Shown: positions 34,230-43,289, counted from the first letter of the stretch. The stretch is DNA of 64,000 bases from Glacieibacterium sp965200405 (GCF_965200405.1 NZ_OZ241356.1:744001-808000), one strand, 5' to 3'. Numbers and translations are program-made. The notes: generated by a model not told the origin, from the letters alone.

Positions 34230-34682
34230 ATGAGCGACTCCCTCCACCATCTCGGCCATTCGAGCAGCCTGCCCGCCACCCCGGACGAGGCCGTCCTCGA
34301 CTATCCCGCCAATCCGCGCGCCGGCACCGACTATCTGGTACGCTTCACCGCGCCCGAATTCACCTCGCTGTGCCCGGTTACCGGCCAGCCCGACTTCGCG
34401 CACATCGTCATCGACTATCTGCCCGACGCCACCATCGTCGAATCCAAGTCCCTCAAGCTGTTCCTGTCGTCGTTCCGCAACCACGCCGCCTTCCACGAGG
34501 ACTGCACCGTCGGCATCGGCCAGCGTCTGGTCGCCGAGATGGCGCCGAAGTGGCTCCGCATCGGCGGCTATTGGTATCCACGCGGCGGCATGCCGATCGA
34601 CGTGTTCTGGCAGACCGGCGCACCGCCTGCCGGACTATGGGTTCCCGACCAGGGCGTCGCGCCCTATCGCGGCCGCGGCTGA
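34230..34682 (+). CDS. queF: NADPH-dependent 7-cyano-7-deazaguanine reductase (QueF)
   Basis: A 150-aa unimodular tunnelling-fold enzyme that reduces preQ0 to preQ1 in queuosine synthesis. The catalytic Cys48 and Asp55 lie in FTSLCPVTGQPDFAHI. The QueF motif ESKSLKLFLSSFRNH and a short C-terminal GVAPYRGRG are present. It is convergent with the queC-queE end of the arg/que operon, so three queuosine genes occupy adjacent places on opposite strands. QueD is not in the window. Confidence 0.96.
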   Translation: MSDSLHHLGHSSSLPATPDEAVLDYPANPRAGTDYLVRFTAPEFTSLCPVTGQPDFAHIVIDYLPDATIVESKSLKLFLSSFRNHAAFHEDCTVGIGQRLVAEMAPKWLRIGGYWYPRGGMPIDVFWQTGAPPAGLWVPDQGVAPYRGRG

Positions 34683-34843
34683 CGTCCGGAAGTTCACTCC
34701 GCAACACACCATAAACGTGATCTTCGCAGTCGAGCCTGCTTCGAAAAACTCGCCGCGACGCATCCCGTCAACCGACATTTGATCGGTCCGGCTATCCTCC
34801 ATGCCTTTTATGTACCATATGGGCACACAAATAGCAAGGCGTG

Positions 34844-35476
34844 TCAGGGTAGCCCGGTCAGCTTGTGGGTCTGGAGGCCGAGCCGCCAGCGCGGGTGCGC
34901 GAGGCAATAGGCGATCGCGGCCTGGGTATTGGCCTCCCGCTCCGGCCCATCCATCGGCTGGAGGAAGAAGTTCTCGAACGCGAGGTCGGCGAAACGCTCG
35001 GGTTGCGCCAGTGCCTGCGGATAGACCAGCTTGAGTTCGTCGCCTGCGGTCAGCACCACCGGGGCATCGGCCTTTGGGCTGACACAGATCCAGTCGAGCC
35101 CGGGCGGCGGCAGTTGTGTGCCGTTGGTCTCGACCCCAACCGAAAAGCCGCGGGCGTGGAGGGCGTCGACCAGCGCGCTGTCGAGCTGGAGCAGGGGTTC
35201 GCCGCCGGTGCAGATCACCAGCCGGTGCGCTTCGCCCGCGCCCCATTCCGCCGCGACCGTCGCCGCCAGCGCCTCGCCGGTGCGGAACTTGCCGCCGCCC
35301 GGCCCGTCGGTGCCGATGAAGTCGGTGTCGCAGAACTGGCAGACCGCAGCGGCCCGGTCGACCTCGCGCCCGCTCCACAAATTGCAGCCGGCGAACCGCA
35401 GGAACACCGCGCGTCGCCCGGTCTGCGCGCCCTCGCCCTGCAGTGTGACGTAGATCTCCTTGACGGCGTAGGTCAC
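34844..35476 (-). CDS. queE: 7-carboxy-7-deazaguanine synthase (QueE)
   Basis: Radical-SAM enzyme of 210 aa that makes CDG from CPH4. It opens YVTLQGEGAQTGRRAVFLRFAGCNLW, given here as the general lead-in. The cluster cysteines follow the variant spacing CX14CX2C (GCNLWSG...VCQFCDTDF), which is known for this QueE subtype. ICTGGEPLLQ and VETNGTQ bind SAM. The start is GTG 35476, because the GGGGGAGGA of the adjacent repeat then forms a good ribosome site. Last gene of the argD-argF-hslO-queC-queE run. Confidence 0.94.
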   Translation of the reverse strand: MTYAVKEIYVTLQGEGAQTGRRAVFLRFAGCNLWSGREVDRAAAVCQFCDTDFIGTDGPGGGKFRTGEALAATVAAEWGAGEAHRLVICTGGEPLLQLDSALVDALHARGFSVGVETNGTQLPPPGLDWICVSPKADAPVVLTAGDELKLVYPQALAQPERFADLAFENFFLQPMDGPEREANTQAAIAYCLAHPRWRLGLQTHKLTGLP

Positions 35477-35481
35477 CGCTA

Positions 35482-35600
35482 CATCCTCCCCCTCTTCAGG
35501 GGGAGGGGGACCGCGCCCTTCAGCGCGGTGGAGGGGGCTGGCCCCGACCCCCTCCACCGCCAAGTGGCGGTCCCCCTCCCCCGGAAGCGGGGGAGGATCA
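35482..35600. repeat. Multi-hairpin C-rich/G-rich repeat, family-2 copy C
   Basis: The queC-queE spacer holds five successive stem-loops: TCCTCCCCC/GGGGGAGG, ACCGCGC/GCGCGGT, GGAGGGGG/CCCCCTCC, ACCGCC/GGCGGT and CCCCCTCCCCC/GGGGGAGG. The outer parts repeat the hairpins seen at 17980 and 20128. On the minus strand its last bases supply GGGGGAGGA in front of the queE GTG start. Confidence 0.75.
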
Positions 35601-35615
35601 AGGAAGCGGGGAGGT

Positions 35616-36290
35616 TCAAAGCGCGGGGTCCACGACGCCGGCCTCCTCGAAGCCCTTGGCGCGCAGGCGGCACGAATCGCACTCGCCGCACGGCGCGCCT
35701 GCCGGGGTCGGGTCGTAGCAGCTCCACGTCATTCCGAAGTCGACGCCCAGCCGCGCACCCTCGCGGACGATGTCGGCCTTGGTCATCGCGCTGAGCGGCG
35801 TATGGACGGTGAAGCGGTCGCCCTCGACACCGGCCTTGGTCGCCAGATTGGCCATCGCCTCGAATGCCGCGACGAACTCCGGCCGGCAGTCGGGATAGCC
35901 CGAGTAATCGAGTGCATTGACGCCGATGAACAGGTCGCGCGCGCCCGCCGCCTCGGCCCAGCCCAACGCCACCGACAGGAAGATCGTGTTGCGCGCCGGG
36001 ACGTAAGTCACCGGGATGCCGGGCTCGACGCCGCCTTTGGGCACGTCGATGTCCGCCGTCAGCGCCGAGCCGCCGAAGCCCGACAGGTCGAGCGGCAGGA
36101 CGACGTGCCGCACCACCTGCATCGCCTCGGCGACCCGCGCGGCGGCCTGCAGTTCGATACGGTGGCGCTGATTATAGTCGATGGTCAGCGCCAGAATGCG
36201 GAACCCCCGCTCGCGCGCGATGGCGGCGACGGTGGTCGAGTCGAGGCCGCCGGACAGCAGGACGACGGCGAGGGGCTGGGTCCAAGACAT
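35616..36290 (-). CDS. queC: 7-cyano-7-deazaguanine synthase (QueC)
   Basis: ATP-dependent enzyme of 224 aa that turns CDG into preQ0. It shows the PP-loop LLSGGLDSTTVA, the DYNQRH segment, YVPARNTIFLS and a C-terminal zinc site with four cysteines in SCYDPTPAGAPCGECDSC. The start shares one base with the hslO stop. The queE gene lies about 140 bases downstream, separated by a multi-hairpin repeat, which could lower queE expression relative to queC. Confidence 0.95.
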   Translation of the reverse strand: MSWTQPLAVVLLSGGLDSTTVAAIARERGFRILALTIDYNQRHRIELQAAARVAEAMQVVRHVVLPLDLSGFGGSALTADIDVPKGGVEPGIPVTYVPARNTIFLSVALGWAEAAGARDLFIGVNALDYSGYPDCRPEFVAAFEAMANLATKAGVEGDRFTVHTPLSAMTKADIVREGARLGVDFGMTWSCYDPTPAGAPCGECDSCRLRAKGFEEAGVVDPAL

Positions 36291-37192
36291 CAGATCTCGA
36301 CCGCGAAGGTGCGCGCGCAGAATTCGCAGTCGACCTTTACCAGTCCGTCGTCGTCGCGCATCCCGGCGCGGTCCTCCTCGGAGAAGCGCCCGAGCACGTC
36401 GCGGATGTGCGCGGCGGAGCAGCGGCAGCCGCGGGTCGGGGCGATGCCGTCGACGATGCGGACCTGCTCCTCGTGGAACAGCCGCCATAGCAGCGTCTCC
36501 TCGGACAGAGCCGGATCGGTGAGCTCGGCGTCGCGGACGGTGCTGGCGAGTGCCAGGACATGCTCCCAGTCCGGGTGGGCGCGCTGCTCGTCGCTGGCCA
36601 CCGACAGGCGCTCGCCGCCGAGTTCGCTGCGGGCGAGGTGCTGGACCAGCAGGCCGCCGGCGATCCAGCCGGTCGCGGCATCGCCCGACACCGCGACATG
36701 GACCAGCGTCGGCAACTGCTCGCTGGTCTCGAAATAGCCGCGCACCGCATCGCTGAGCGAGGCGCCCTCCAGCGGCACGATGCCTTGGTAGCGCTCCGAC
36801 CCCGAGGTCGGGTCGAGGGTGATCGCCAGGTGACCGGTGCCGAACAGGCCGGGCAGGCTCATGCCGCTGGGGATCGTCGCGCTGTCGTCGAAGCGGATAT
36901 AGCCGCGCACCGCGCCGGCGCGGTAGTCGCAGACCAGCAGGTCGACCGCGCCGCCCTTGGCCTGCGCCTGCATGGTCATCTGGCCGGCGCCGTCCTGCAA
37001 CGTGCTGCCGAGCATGGTGGTCAGCACCAGCGCCTCGGCCAGCAGCCGCGCGATGGCGTCGGGGTATTTGTGCGCCGCCAGCACCGCATTGAGGCTGGCA
37101 TCGAGCCGCACGACGCGGCCGCGGACGTTGCGCGCCGCAACGGTGAAGCCGAGGCTGCGGTCGGCGACTGGAGCGATAGTCTCGAGGATCAT
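36290..37192 (-). CDS. hslO: Redox-regulated chaperone Hsp33
   Basis: Cytoplasmic holdase of 300 aa activated by oxidation. The zinc-binding switch at the C terminus is present as CRC (CxC) and CEFC (CxxC), separated by about 30 residues. The core includes YIRFDDSATIPSGMSLPGLFG and GIVPLEG. The start MILETIAP was chosen from family alignment, as the open frame extends 22 codons further upstream. It lies 49 bases after argF on the same strand. The arg-hslO linkage is common in alphaproteobacteria. Confidence 0.93.
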   Translation of the reverse strand: MILETIAPVADRSLGFTVAARNVRGRVVRLDASLNAVLAAHKYPDAIARLLAEALVLTTMLGSTLQDGAGQMTMQAQAKGGAVDLLVCDYRAGAVRGYIRFDDSATIPSGMSLPGLFGTGHLAITLDPTSGSERYQGIVPLEGASLSDAVRGYFETSEQLPTLVHVAVSGDAATGWIAGGLLVQHLARSELGGERLSVASDEQRAHPDWEHVLALASTVRDAELTDPALSEETLLWRLFHEEQVRIVDGIAPTRGCRCSAAHIRDVLGRFSEEDRAGMRDDDGLVKVDCEFCARTFAVEI

Positions 37193-37241
37193 GGACAAGT
37201 CCGGCAGGCTTTCAATCGGGGGATGACCCGATATCGGGGGC

Positions 37242-38171
37242 TCAGCCGATCTTTCCAAGGCACCACAGCATGATCGCCTTCTGGACGTGCAGCCGGTTCT
37301 CGGCCTCGTCCCAGACTGCGGAGGCGGGACCGTCGATGACCTGGTCGAGGACTTCCTCGCCGCGGTGAGCAGGCAGGCAGTGCAGGAAGACCGCGCCCTC
37401 GGCCGCTTTCGACATCAACAGCGGGGTGACGGCGAACGGCTTCATCGCGCTCGCCTTGTCCTTGGTATCGGCCTGGCCCATCGACACCCAGGTGTCGGTG
37501 ACGACGACCTTGGCGCCCTCGACCGCGGCGACCGCGCTGCGCACCACGTCGATCGAGCCGCCGCGGGCACACGCCGTCGCCATCACCGCCTGGTCGGGGT
37601 CATAGCCGTGCGGAACGCCGAGCTTGAGGTCGAAACCCATGACGCTGGCCGCCTCGATCAGCGAATGCGCCATGTTGTTGCCATCGCCGACCCAGGCCCA
37701 GCAGGTGCCCTCGACCGACTGGCCGAGGCGCTCCTCGACGGTCATCAGGTCGGCCATCGCCTGGCACGGGTGGCTGAGGTCGGTCAGGCCGTTGATCACC
37801 GGCAGGCTGCCGAACTCGGCCAGCCCCTCGACGGTCTCGTGGGCCGCGGTGCGGATCATGATCGCATCGACGAAGCGCGACAGCACGCGGGCGGTGTCGG
37901 CGACGGTCTCGCCGCGCCCGAGCTGCATGTCGCTGCTCGAGGTAACGATGCTGGTACCACCGAGCTGCCGGATGCCGACGTCGAAGCTGAAGCGCGTCCG
38001 CGTCGACGGCTTCTCGAATATCATCGCCAGAACGTGACCCGCGAGCGGAGCATCGTCGTCGACGGCACCGCGCGGCTTGCCGGCACGCGCCGCCTTGCGA
38101 CGGTGCGCCTCGTCGAGGATGGCGCGAAGGGCGGCCTTGCCTGGGGTGGCGAGGTCGAGGAAATGCCTCAC
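37242..38171 (-). CDS. argF: Ornithine carbamoyltransferase
   Basis: A 309-aa enzyme of arginine synthesis that makes citrulline from ornithine and carbamoyl phosphate. Carbamoyl-phosphate motif EKPSTRTRFSFDVG, DLSHPCQ, the SMGQADT loop and HCLPAHRGEEV with the active-site Cys are all present. The GTG start overlaps the argD stop (GTGA), so translation is coupled. Confidence 0.96.
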   Translation of the reverse strand: MRHFLDLATPGKAALRAILDEAHRRKAARAGKPRGAVDDDAPLAGHVLAMIFEKPSTRTRFSFDVGIRQLGGTSIVTSSSDMQLGRGETVADTARVLSRFVDAIMIRTAAHETVEGLAEFGSLPVINGLTDLSHPCQAMADLMTVEERLGQSVEGTCWAWVGDGNNMAHSLIEAASVMGFDLKLGVPHGYDPDQAVMATACARGGSIDVVRSAVAAVEGAKVVVTDTWVSMGQADTKDKASAMKPFAVTPLLMSKAAEGAVFLHCLPAHRGEEVLDQVIDGPASAVWDEAENRLHVQKAIMLWCLGKIG

Positions 38172-39355
38172 GCCGCCATCGCCGGGGTGAACGCCGCTGC
38201 GGCTGCCGAGATCTTGTCGATCGCCTCGCGGATGTGGGTCTCGTCGATGATCAGCGGCGGCAGCAGGCGGACGACGTTGTCGCCGGCAGCGACCAGCAGG
38301 ATGCCGTGCGAGCGGGCGTGGCCGACGAAGGCGCGGCTGTCGGATTTCATCTTGAGGCCGAGCATCAGGCCGACGCCGCGGACGCTGTCGAACAGCTCGT
38401 CATGGTTGGGGATCATCTGCTCCAGACCCGACCGCAGCCGTGCGCCCATCTCGGTGACGTGCGCCAGGAACGCCGCGTCGTCGATGATGTCGAGGCTGGC
38501 GTTGATCGCCGCCATCGCCAGCGGGTTGCCGCCATAGGTCGAGCCGTGGGTGCCGACGACCATGCCGCTCGCCGCATGCTCGGTGGCGAGGCAGGCACCG
38601 ACCGGGAAGCCGCCGCCGATGCCCTTGGCCACCGACATGATGTCGGGGAGGATGCCGTAATGCTCATAGGCGAACAGGTGGCCGGTCCGCCCGACGCCGC
38701 ACTGGACCTCGTCGAAGATCAGCAGCAGGCCATGCTTGTCGGCGAGGTCGCGCAGGCCCTGCAGGAACTCGTGGGTGCCGGGGCGGATGCCGCCCTCGCC
38801 CTGGATCGGCTCGACCAGGATGCCGCCGATGCTGCCGTCGACAGCGGCGGTCGCAGCCTCGAGGTCGCCGAACGGCAGGACCGTCGCCCAGTCGGGCAGC
38901 GGCTCGAAGCCGTCGCGCAGCTTGTACTGGTCGGTGACCGAGATCGTCGCCATCGTCCGCCCGTGGAAGGCGTTCGAGAAAGTCAGGATGCGGAACTTCT
39001 CGGGGGTGCCGGCGGCAAAATGGTGACGGCGGCAGGTCTTGATCGCGCACTCCAGCGCCTCGGCGCCCGAGTTGGTGAAGAACACGGTGTCGGCAAAGGT
39101 CCGCGCCACCAGCCGCTCGGCGGTGCGCTGCTGGTCCGGGGCGCCGTACAGATTGCTGATGTGCATCAGCGTCGCGGCCTGCTTCTGGATCGCGCCGATC
39201 AGGTGCGGATGGCTGTGGCCGAGCGCGTTGACGGCGATCCCGGCGGCGAAGTCGAGCCACTCCTTGCCGTCGGCGTCGTACAGATAACAGCCTTCGCCTC
39301 GTACCGGCGCAACTTCGCAGCGGCCATAGACGGGCATCATCGCGGTGATCGCCAT
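38168..39355 (-). CDS. argD: Acetylornithine aminotransferase
   Basis: Class III PLP aminotransferase of 395 aa (N-acetylornithine/succinyl-DAP type). Motifs: GCYLYDADGKEWLDFAAGIA, FTNSGAEALECAIKTCRRHH, the ILVEPIQGEGGI segment, LLIFDEVQCGVGRTG and a Schiff-base lysine in SVAKGIGGGFPVGA. First gene of the argD-argF-hslO-queC-queE operon, with AAAGG before the ATG. The argJ gene lies 17 kb away. Confidence 0.94.
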   Translation of the reverse strand: MAITAMMPVYGRCEVAPVRGEGCYLYDADGKEWLDFAAGIAVNALGHSHPHLIGAIQKQAATLMHISNLYGAPDQQRTAERLVARTFADTVFFTNSGAEALECAIKTCRRHHFAAGTPEKFRILTFSNAFHGRTMATISVTDQYKLRDGFEPLPDWATVLPFGDLEAATAAVDGSIGGILVEPIQGEGGIRPGTHEFLQGLRDLADKHGLLLIFDEVQCGVGRTGHLFAYEHYGILPDIMSVAKGIGGGFPVGACLATEHAASGMVVGTHGSTYGGNPLAMAAINASLDIIDDAAFLAHVTEMGARLRSGLEQMIPNHDELFDSVRGVGLMLGLKMKSDSRAFVGHARSHGILLVAAGDNVVRLLPPLIIDETHIREAIDKISAAAAAFTPAMAA

Positions 39356-39380
39356 CGGTAATTGCGCCTTTCAGCAACGC

Positions 39381-39405
39381 AAAAGGGCGGCGCAAACGGC
39401 CGCCC
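39381..39405 (-). terminator. Rho-independent terminator of the EAL gene
   Basis: On the minus strand GGGCGGC (complement of 39399-39405), loop CGTTTGC and GCCGCCC (39385-39391) form a 7-bp stem followed by TTTT. It lies 47 bases past the EAL gene stop and just upstream of argD. Confidence 0.8.
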
Positions 39406-39451
39406 GGTCACGCTGCTTTAACGGCTTGGCGACATCGGCTCAAGCCCGGTG

Positions 39452-41254
39452 TTACTGGACCGCCTGTGGTCGCTGTGACGCAGACCGCGCCGCATTCCAG
39501 TCCTGGACGAAGGCGACCAGCGCGGCGCCCGGCATTGGGGTCGAGCAGTAATAGCCCTGGTACCAGTCGCACTGCGCCTCCGCCACCAGGTCGAGGTCGT
39601 CGCGCGTCTCGACGCCCTCCGCCGTCACCCGGATGCCGAGCGCCCGCGCCATGTCGACGACGCCGCGCACGATGACGCGGTCGCGCGCCGATCCCGCGAG
39701 GTCGGAGGTCAGCGACTTGTCGAGCTTGAGGTAGTCGAGCGGCAGCGCCTTGAGATAGGCGAGGCTGGAATAGCCGGTGCCGAAGTCGTCGAGCGCGATG
39801 CGGACGCCCCGCGACTGCAGCGTCCGCAGCCCGGTCGCCGCACTGGTCAGGTTCTCGATCAGGTCGCTCTCGGTGATCTCGACGGTCAGCCGGTCGGCGG
39901 GAAAGCCGCTTTGCGCCAGCGCCCAGTCGAGGCGCTCGTCGAAGTCCGCGGCGCGCAGGTCGCCGGCGCTGACGTTGACCGAAAGCTGCAGGCCGCACAG
40001 CGCCTCGGGCCAGGCGGCGGCCTCGAGCAGGGCGCGCAACCGGATATGCTTGCCGAGCTGGATCGCCACCTCGGCGCTGGCCGCGACCTCCAGTAGCGTC
40101 GTCGCCGACAATTGGCCCAGCACCGGATGCGCCCAGCGGACCAGCGCCTCGACGCCGCAGATGACGCCCGAGTCGATCATCACCTGGGGCTGGTAGACGA
40201 TCTCGAACTCGCCGATCTCGATCGCCCGGCGCAGGTCGGACTCGAGCTCGGCCAGCCGGGTCAGCGGATCGCCGTCGGGGCTCGGCCTGAACACCTCGAT
40301 GTCGCCGGGTGCGCCGGTGCGCGCAACCGCCAGGGCGGCGCTGGCGTGGCGGAACAGCAGGTCGGAGCCCGATGGCTTGGAATAATCCGCATTGGCGCAG
40401 GCGATGCCGATGCGGACCGCGAGGTGGATCAGCCGGCTATCGATGGCGAAGGGTTCGTTGAAGATCGCGATGACTTTCTGCGCGATCGCCTGCGCCTCGG
40501 GGAAGGTCGTCGGCGACGGCAGCACTATGGCGAACTCGGCGCCCGCCATCCGGGCCACCAGCCAGTCGTCGCCGATGGCGCCGTCCTTGCCTGGTTTGGC
40601 CGGGCCGATCAGGGCGTTGAGGCGATCGGCGGCGGCCTGCAGCAGCGCGTCGGCGACGGTGCGCCCATAGGCAGCGTTGATCTGGCCGAAGCGCCCGACG
40701 GCGATCAGCATGACGATCACCGAGGGGTGGGCGACGACGTCCTGGTCGAGCAGCAGGGCGACCCAGTCATGCGCCTGCTGGCCGGAGGCGAGCCCGGTCA
40801 GGGCATCGCGCTGCATGATGCCCTTCTCGACCGTCGCCGCCCGCCCGGCCGCCGCATCGCCGATCCGCATCGTCATGCGCTGGGCGAAGCGCACCGCCTC
40901 GATCAGGTCGGCAGCGGTGAACGGCGAGGTCAGGACATGCGTCGCGCCCGCCGCATAGGCCGCGCCGACGGCCCCGGCATCGCCGCGCGCCAGCAGGACC
41001 AGCAACGCGCCGTGCCGTGCCTCGACCGCGAGGCCGAGTTCATGGGCGACGACCAGCCCGCTGGCCAGCGCGCCACGGGCGTCGATTACCGCGACCCGCG
41101 CCTGGCACCGCTCGAAAGCCGGCGTCGCCTCCGCTGCCCGGGTGACGATCTCGACCGCCATATCGCCTGCTCGCAAGGATGCGCCGACATCCCGGGCATA
41201 GCGCGGTGCCAGCACGAACAGCGGTTCGGGTCGATCGACTGAATCGTCCGGCAT
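39452..41254 (-). CDS. Pseudo-receiver / degenerate GGDEF / EAL protein (likely c-di-GMP phosphodiesterase)
   Basis: A 600-aa cytoplasmic protein. Residues about 10-130 resemble a receiver domain, with Asp in VAVIDARG but TSPF where the conserved lysine should be, so phosphorylation is doubtful. The GGDEF domain (about 150-320) has AGAEF in place of GGDEF and should not make c-di-GMP. The EAL domain (about 345-600) keeps E369 in EALVRW, NVSAGDL, EITESD, DDFGTGYSSL, KLDKSL and AEGVET, i.e. all catalytic residues. It most likely degrades c-di-GMP. The ATG at 41254 is chosen over the TTG twelve bases earlier. Confidence 0.88.
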   Translation of the reverse strand: MPDDSVDRPEPLFVLAPRYARDVGASLRAGDMAVEIVTRAAEATPAFERCQARVAVIDARGALASGLVVAHELGLAVEARHGALLVLLARGDAGAVGAAYAAGATHVLTSPFTAADLIEAVRFAQRMTMRIGDAAAGRAATVEKGIMQRDALTGLASGQQAHDWVALLLDQDVVAHPSVIVMLIAVGRFGQINAAYGRTVADALLQAAADRLNALIGPAKPGKDGAIGDDWLVARMAGAEFAIVLPSPTTFPEAQAIAQKVIAIFNEPFAIDSRLIHLAVRIGIACANADYSKPSGSDLLFRHASAALAVARTGAPGDIEVFRPSPDGDPLTRLAELESDLRRAIEIGEFEIVYQPQVMIDSGVICGVEALVRWAHPVLGQLSATTLLEVAASAEVAIQLGKHIRLRALLEAAAWPEALCGLQLSVNVSAGDLRAADFDERLDWALAQSGFPADRLTVEITESDLIENLTSAATGLRTLQSRGVRIALDDFGTGYSSLAYLKALPLDYLKLDKSLTSDLAGSARDRVIVRGVVDMARALGIRVTAEGVETRDDLDLVAEAQCDWYQGYYCSTPMPGAALVAFVQDWNAARSASQRPQAVQ

Positions 41255-41433
41255 CGTTTCTCGCAACGGTCGGGGGGAACCGAGCGTCCAGTGTACTATC
41301 GGGCGGCAGAACTGAACAGTCTTGCTGAACGAAATGCTGTATGAACCCGTAACGACCGGCCATTGCGGGATTTAAGCGGCGCAGATTGCCGCGCGAATGG
41401 ACAATCGCCGGACCACTCCCCATTATTGGGCGT

Positions 41434-42471
41434 ATGGCCGGCGATCCGCTCACCCTGCACCGGCCTCCGGCTGTGACCCCGCTTGTCGATCCGTTCGGCC
41501 GCACGATCGACTATCTGCGCGTCTCGGTGACCGATCGCTGCGACTTCCGCTGCCTGTATTGCATGGCGGAGGACATGACCTTCCTGCCCAAGGCGGAGGT
41601 CCTCAGCCTGGAGGAAATCGACCGCCTGGCCAGCGCCTTCGTGCGGCGGGGAACGCGCAAGCTGCGCCTGACCGGTGGCGAGCCGCTGGTCCGCCGCGGC
41701 ATCATGGACCTTGTCCGGTCGCTGTCGCGCCACCTGGACTCTGGTGCGCTGGACGAGCTTACGATGACCACCAACGGCTCGCAACTGGCGCGCTTCGCCG
41801 GCGAACTGAAGGCGGCGGGCGTGCGCCGGATCAACGTCAGCCTCGATACGCTGGACGAGGCCAAGTTCGCGCATGTGACGCGCTGGGGCCGCCTGCCGCA
41901 GGTAATGGAGGGCATCGCCGCCGCCGCCGCCGCCGGGCTGCACGTCAAGATCAACATGGTGGCGCTGGCCGGGATCAACGAGGACGAGATCGGCGACATG
42001 CTGTCGTGGACGGCCGCGGCGGGGCATGACCTGGTGCTGATCGAGACGATGCCGCTGGGCGAGGTCGCCGAGGACCGGGTCGATCGCTATCTGCCGCTCA
42101 GCCGGGTGCGCCGCGAACTGGAGCGCCGCCTGACGCTGATCGACCTGCCCGATTCGACCGGAGGCCCGGCGCGCTATGTCCGCATCGCCGAGACCGGCCA
42201 GCGCCTCGGCTTCATCACGCCGCTGACGCATAATTTCTGCGAGAGCTGCAACCGCGTCAGGCTGACCGTCACCGGGATGCTGTACATGTGCCTCGGCCAG
42301 GACGATTCCGCCGACCTGCGCGCCGTGATCCGCGCGACCTCCGACGAGGCGGCGCTCGATGCCGCGATGGTCGAGGCGATCGGCCGCAAGCCCAAGGGCC
42401 ATGATTTCGTCATCGACCGGCGTGCGGCCCGGCCCGCACTCGCCCGCCACATGAGCGTCACCGGCGGATGA
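41434..42471 (+). CDS. moaA: GTP 3',8-cyclase (MoaA)
   Basis: Radical-SAM enzyme of 345 aa for the first step of molybdenum cofactor synthesis. Both [4Fe-4S] sites are visible: CDFRCLYC (Cys36, Cys40, Cys43) and the C-terminal CESCNRVRLTVTGMLYMC. The protein ends in a Gly-Gly pair (SVTGG), which is required for activity in the family. An ATGA overlap joins it to nadK. No other mo-cofactor genes are in the window. Confidence 0.96.
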   Translation: MAGDPLTLHRPPAVTPLVDPFGRTIDYLRVSVTDRCDFRCLYCMAEDMTFLPKAEVLSLEEIDRLASAFVRRGTRKLRLTGGEPLVRRGIMDLVRSLSRHLDSGALDELTMTTNGSQLARFAGELKAAGVRRINVSLDTLDEAKFAHVTRWGRLPQVMEGIAAAAAAGLHVKINMVALAGINEDEIGDMLSWTAAAGHDLVLIETMPLGEVAEDRVDRYLPLSRVRRELERRLTLIDLPDSTGGPARYVRIAETGQRLGFITPLTHNFCESCNRVRLTVTGMLYMCLGQDDSADLRAVIRATSDEAALDAAMVEAIGRKPKGHDFVIDRRAARPALARHMSVTGG

Positions 42472-43238
42472 CCCTCAAGCTGGCGTTGATGGTGTCGCCG
42501 ACCGAGGCTGCCGAAGGCGCCGCCCGGCAGCTCCGCGCCCGCTACGACTGGGTCGCCACCTCCGACGCCGATGTCGTGGTGGCGCTCGGCGGCGACGGCT
42601 TCCTGCTGCAGGTCCTGCATGCCGCGCTCAATGCCCGGGCACCGCGCCCGATGTTCGGTATGAACCTCGGCACCATCGGCTTCATGATGAACGAGTTCCG
42701 GGTCGATGCGCTGGTCGAGCGGGTCGCTGCCGCGCGCGCTTTCACCCTGCATCCGCTGGCGATGGAAGCGCGCAGCATGCGCGGCGATGTCACCGTCTCG
42801 CCCGCGATCAACGAGGTTTCGCTGCTGCGCGAGACCCGCCAGGCCGCGAAGATCGAGATCAGCATCGACGGCCGGGTGCGGATGGCGGAACTCGCCTGCG
42901 ACGGCGTGCTGGTCGCGACCCCGGCCGGATCGACCGCCTACAACCTGTCGGCCAACGGCCCAATCCTGCCGCTGCAAAGCGACCTGCTGGCGTTGACCCC
43001 GATCAGCCCGTTCCGGCCACGGCGCTGGCGCGGCGCGCTGCTGCCGCAGGCCTCGGTCATCGAGTTCCGCATCCTGGAAGCCGGCAAGCGCCCGGTCAGC
43101 GCCGTCGCCGACCAGCTGGAGGTCCGCGACGTCGCCTGGGTCAAGGTCACCACCGACAAATCGGTCAGCCTCGACCTGCTGTTCGACCCGGATTACGCGC
43201 TCGACGACCGCATCGTCATGGAGCAGTTCCTCAGTTGA
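42468..43238 (+). CDS. nadK: NAD kinase
   Basis: A 256-aa enzyme that phosphorylates NAD to NADP. The short proteobacterial form has the GGDG motif (VVALGGDGFLLQVLH), GMNLGTIGFMMNEF, NEVSLLR and CDGVLVATPAGSTAYNLSANGPILP, here noted as separate pieces. Its start overlaps the moaA stop, so both are read from one transcript. The downstream tRNA-Asn begins 51 bases later. Confidence 0.95.
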   Translation: MTLKLALMVSPTEAAEGAARQLRARYDWVATSDADVVVALGGDGFLLQVLHAALNARAPRPMFGMNLGTIGFMMNEFRVDALVERVAAARAFTLHPLAMEARSMRGDVTVSPAINEVSLLRETRQAAKIEISIDGRVRMAELACDGVLVATPAGSTAYNLSANGPILPLQSDLLALTPISPFRPRRWRGALLPQASVIEFRILEAGKRPVSAVADQLEVRDVAWVKVTTDKSVSLDLLFDPDYALDDRIVMEQFLS

Positions 43239-43289
43239 GCCATTAGGGCTTGGCGTTACCGGTGTGCGTTGCTATACGCCCGCCCTCGT

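Noticed and set aside
34683..34843. Possible small genes between queF and queE, such as a minus-strand frame starting MEDSRT at 34802
   Set aside because: The frame runs across the queF 3' end, has no domain or good ribosome site, and may be chance. I see no other signal in this gap.
35477..35615. preQ1 riboswitch before queE
   Set aside because: The spacer is fully accounted for by the C-rich/G-rich hairpin repeat, and the preQ1 aptamer pattern is not visible.
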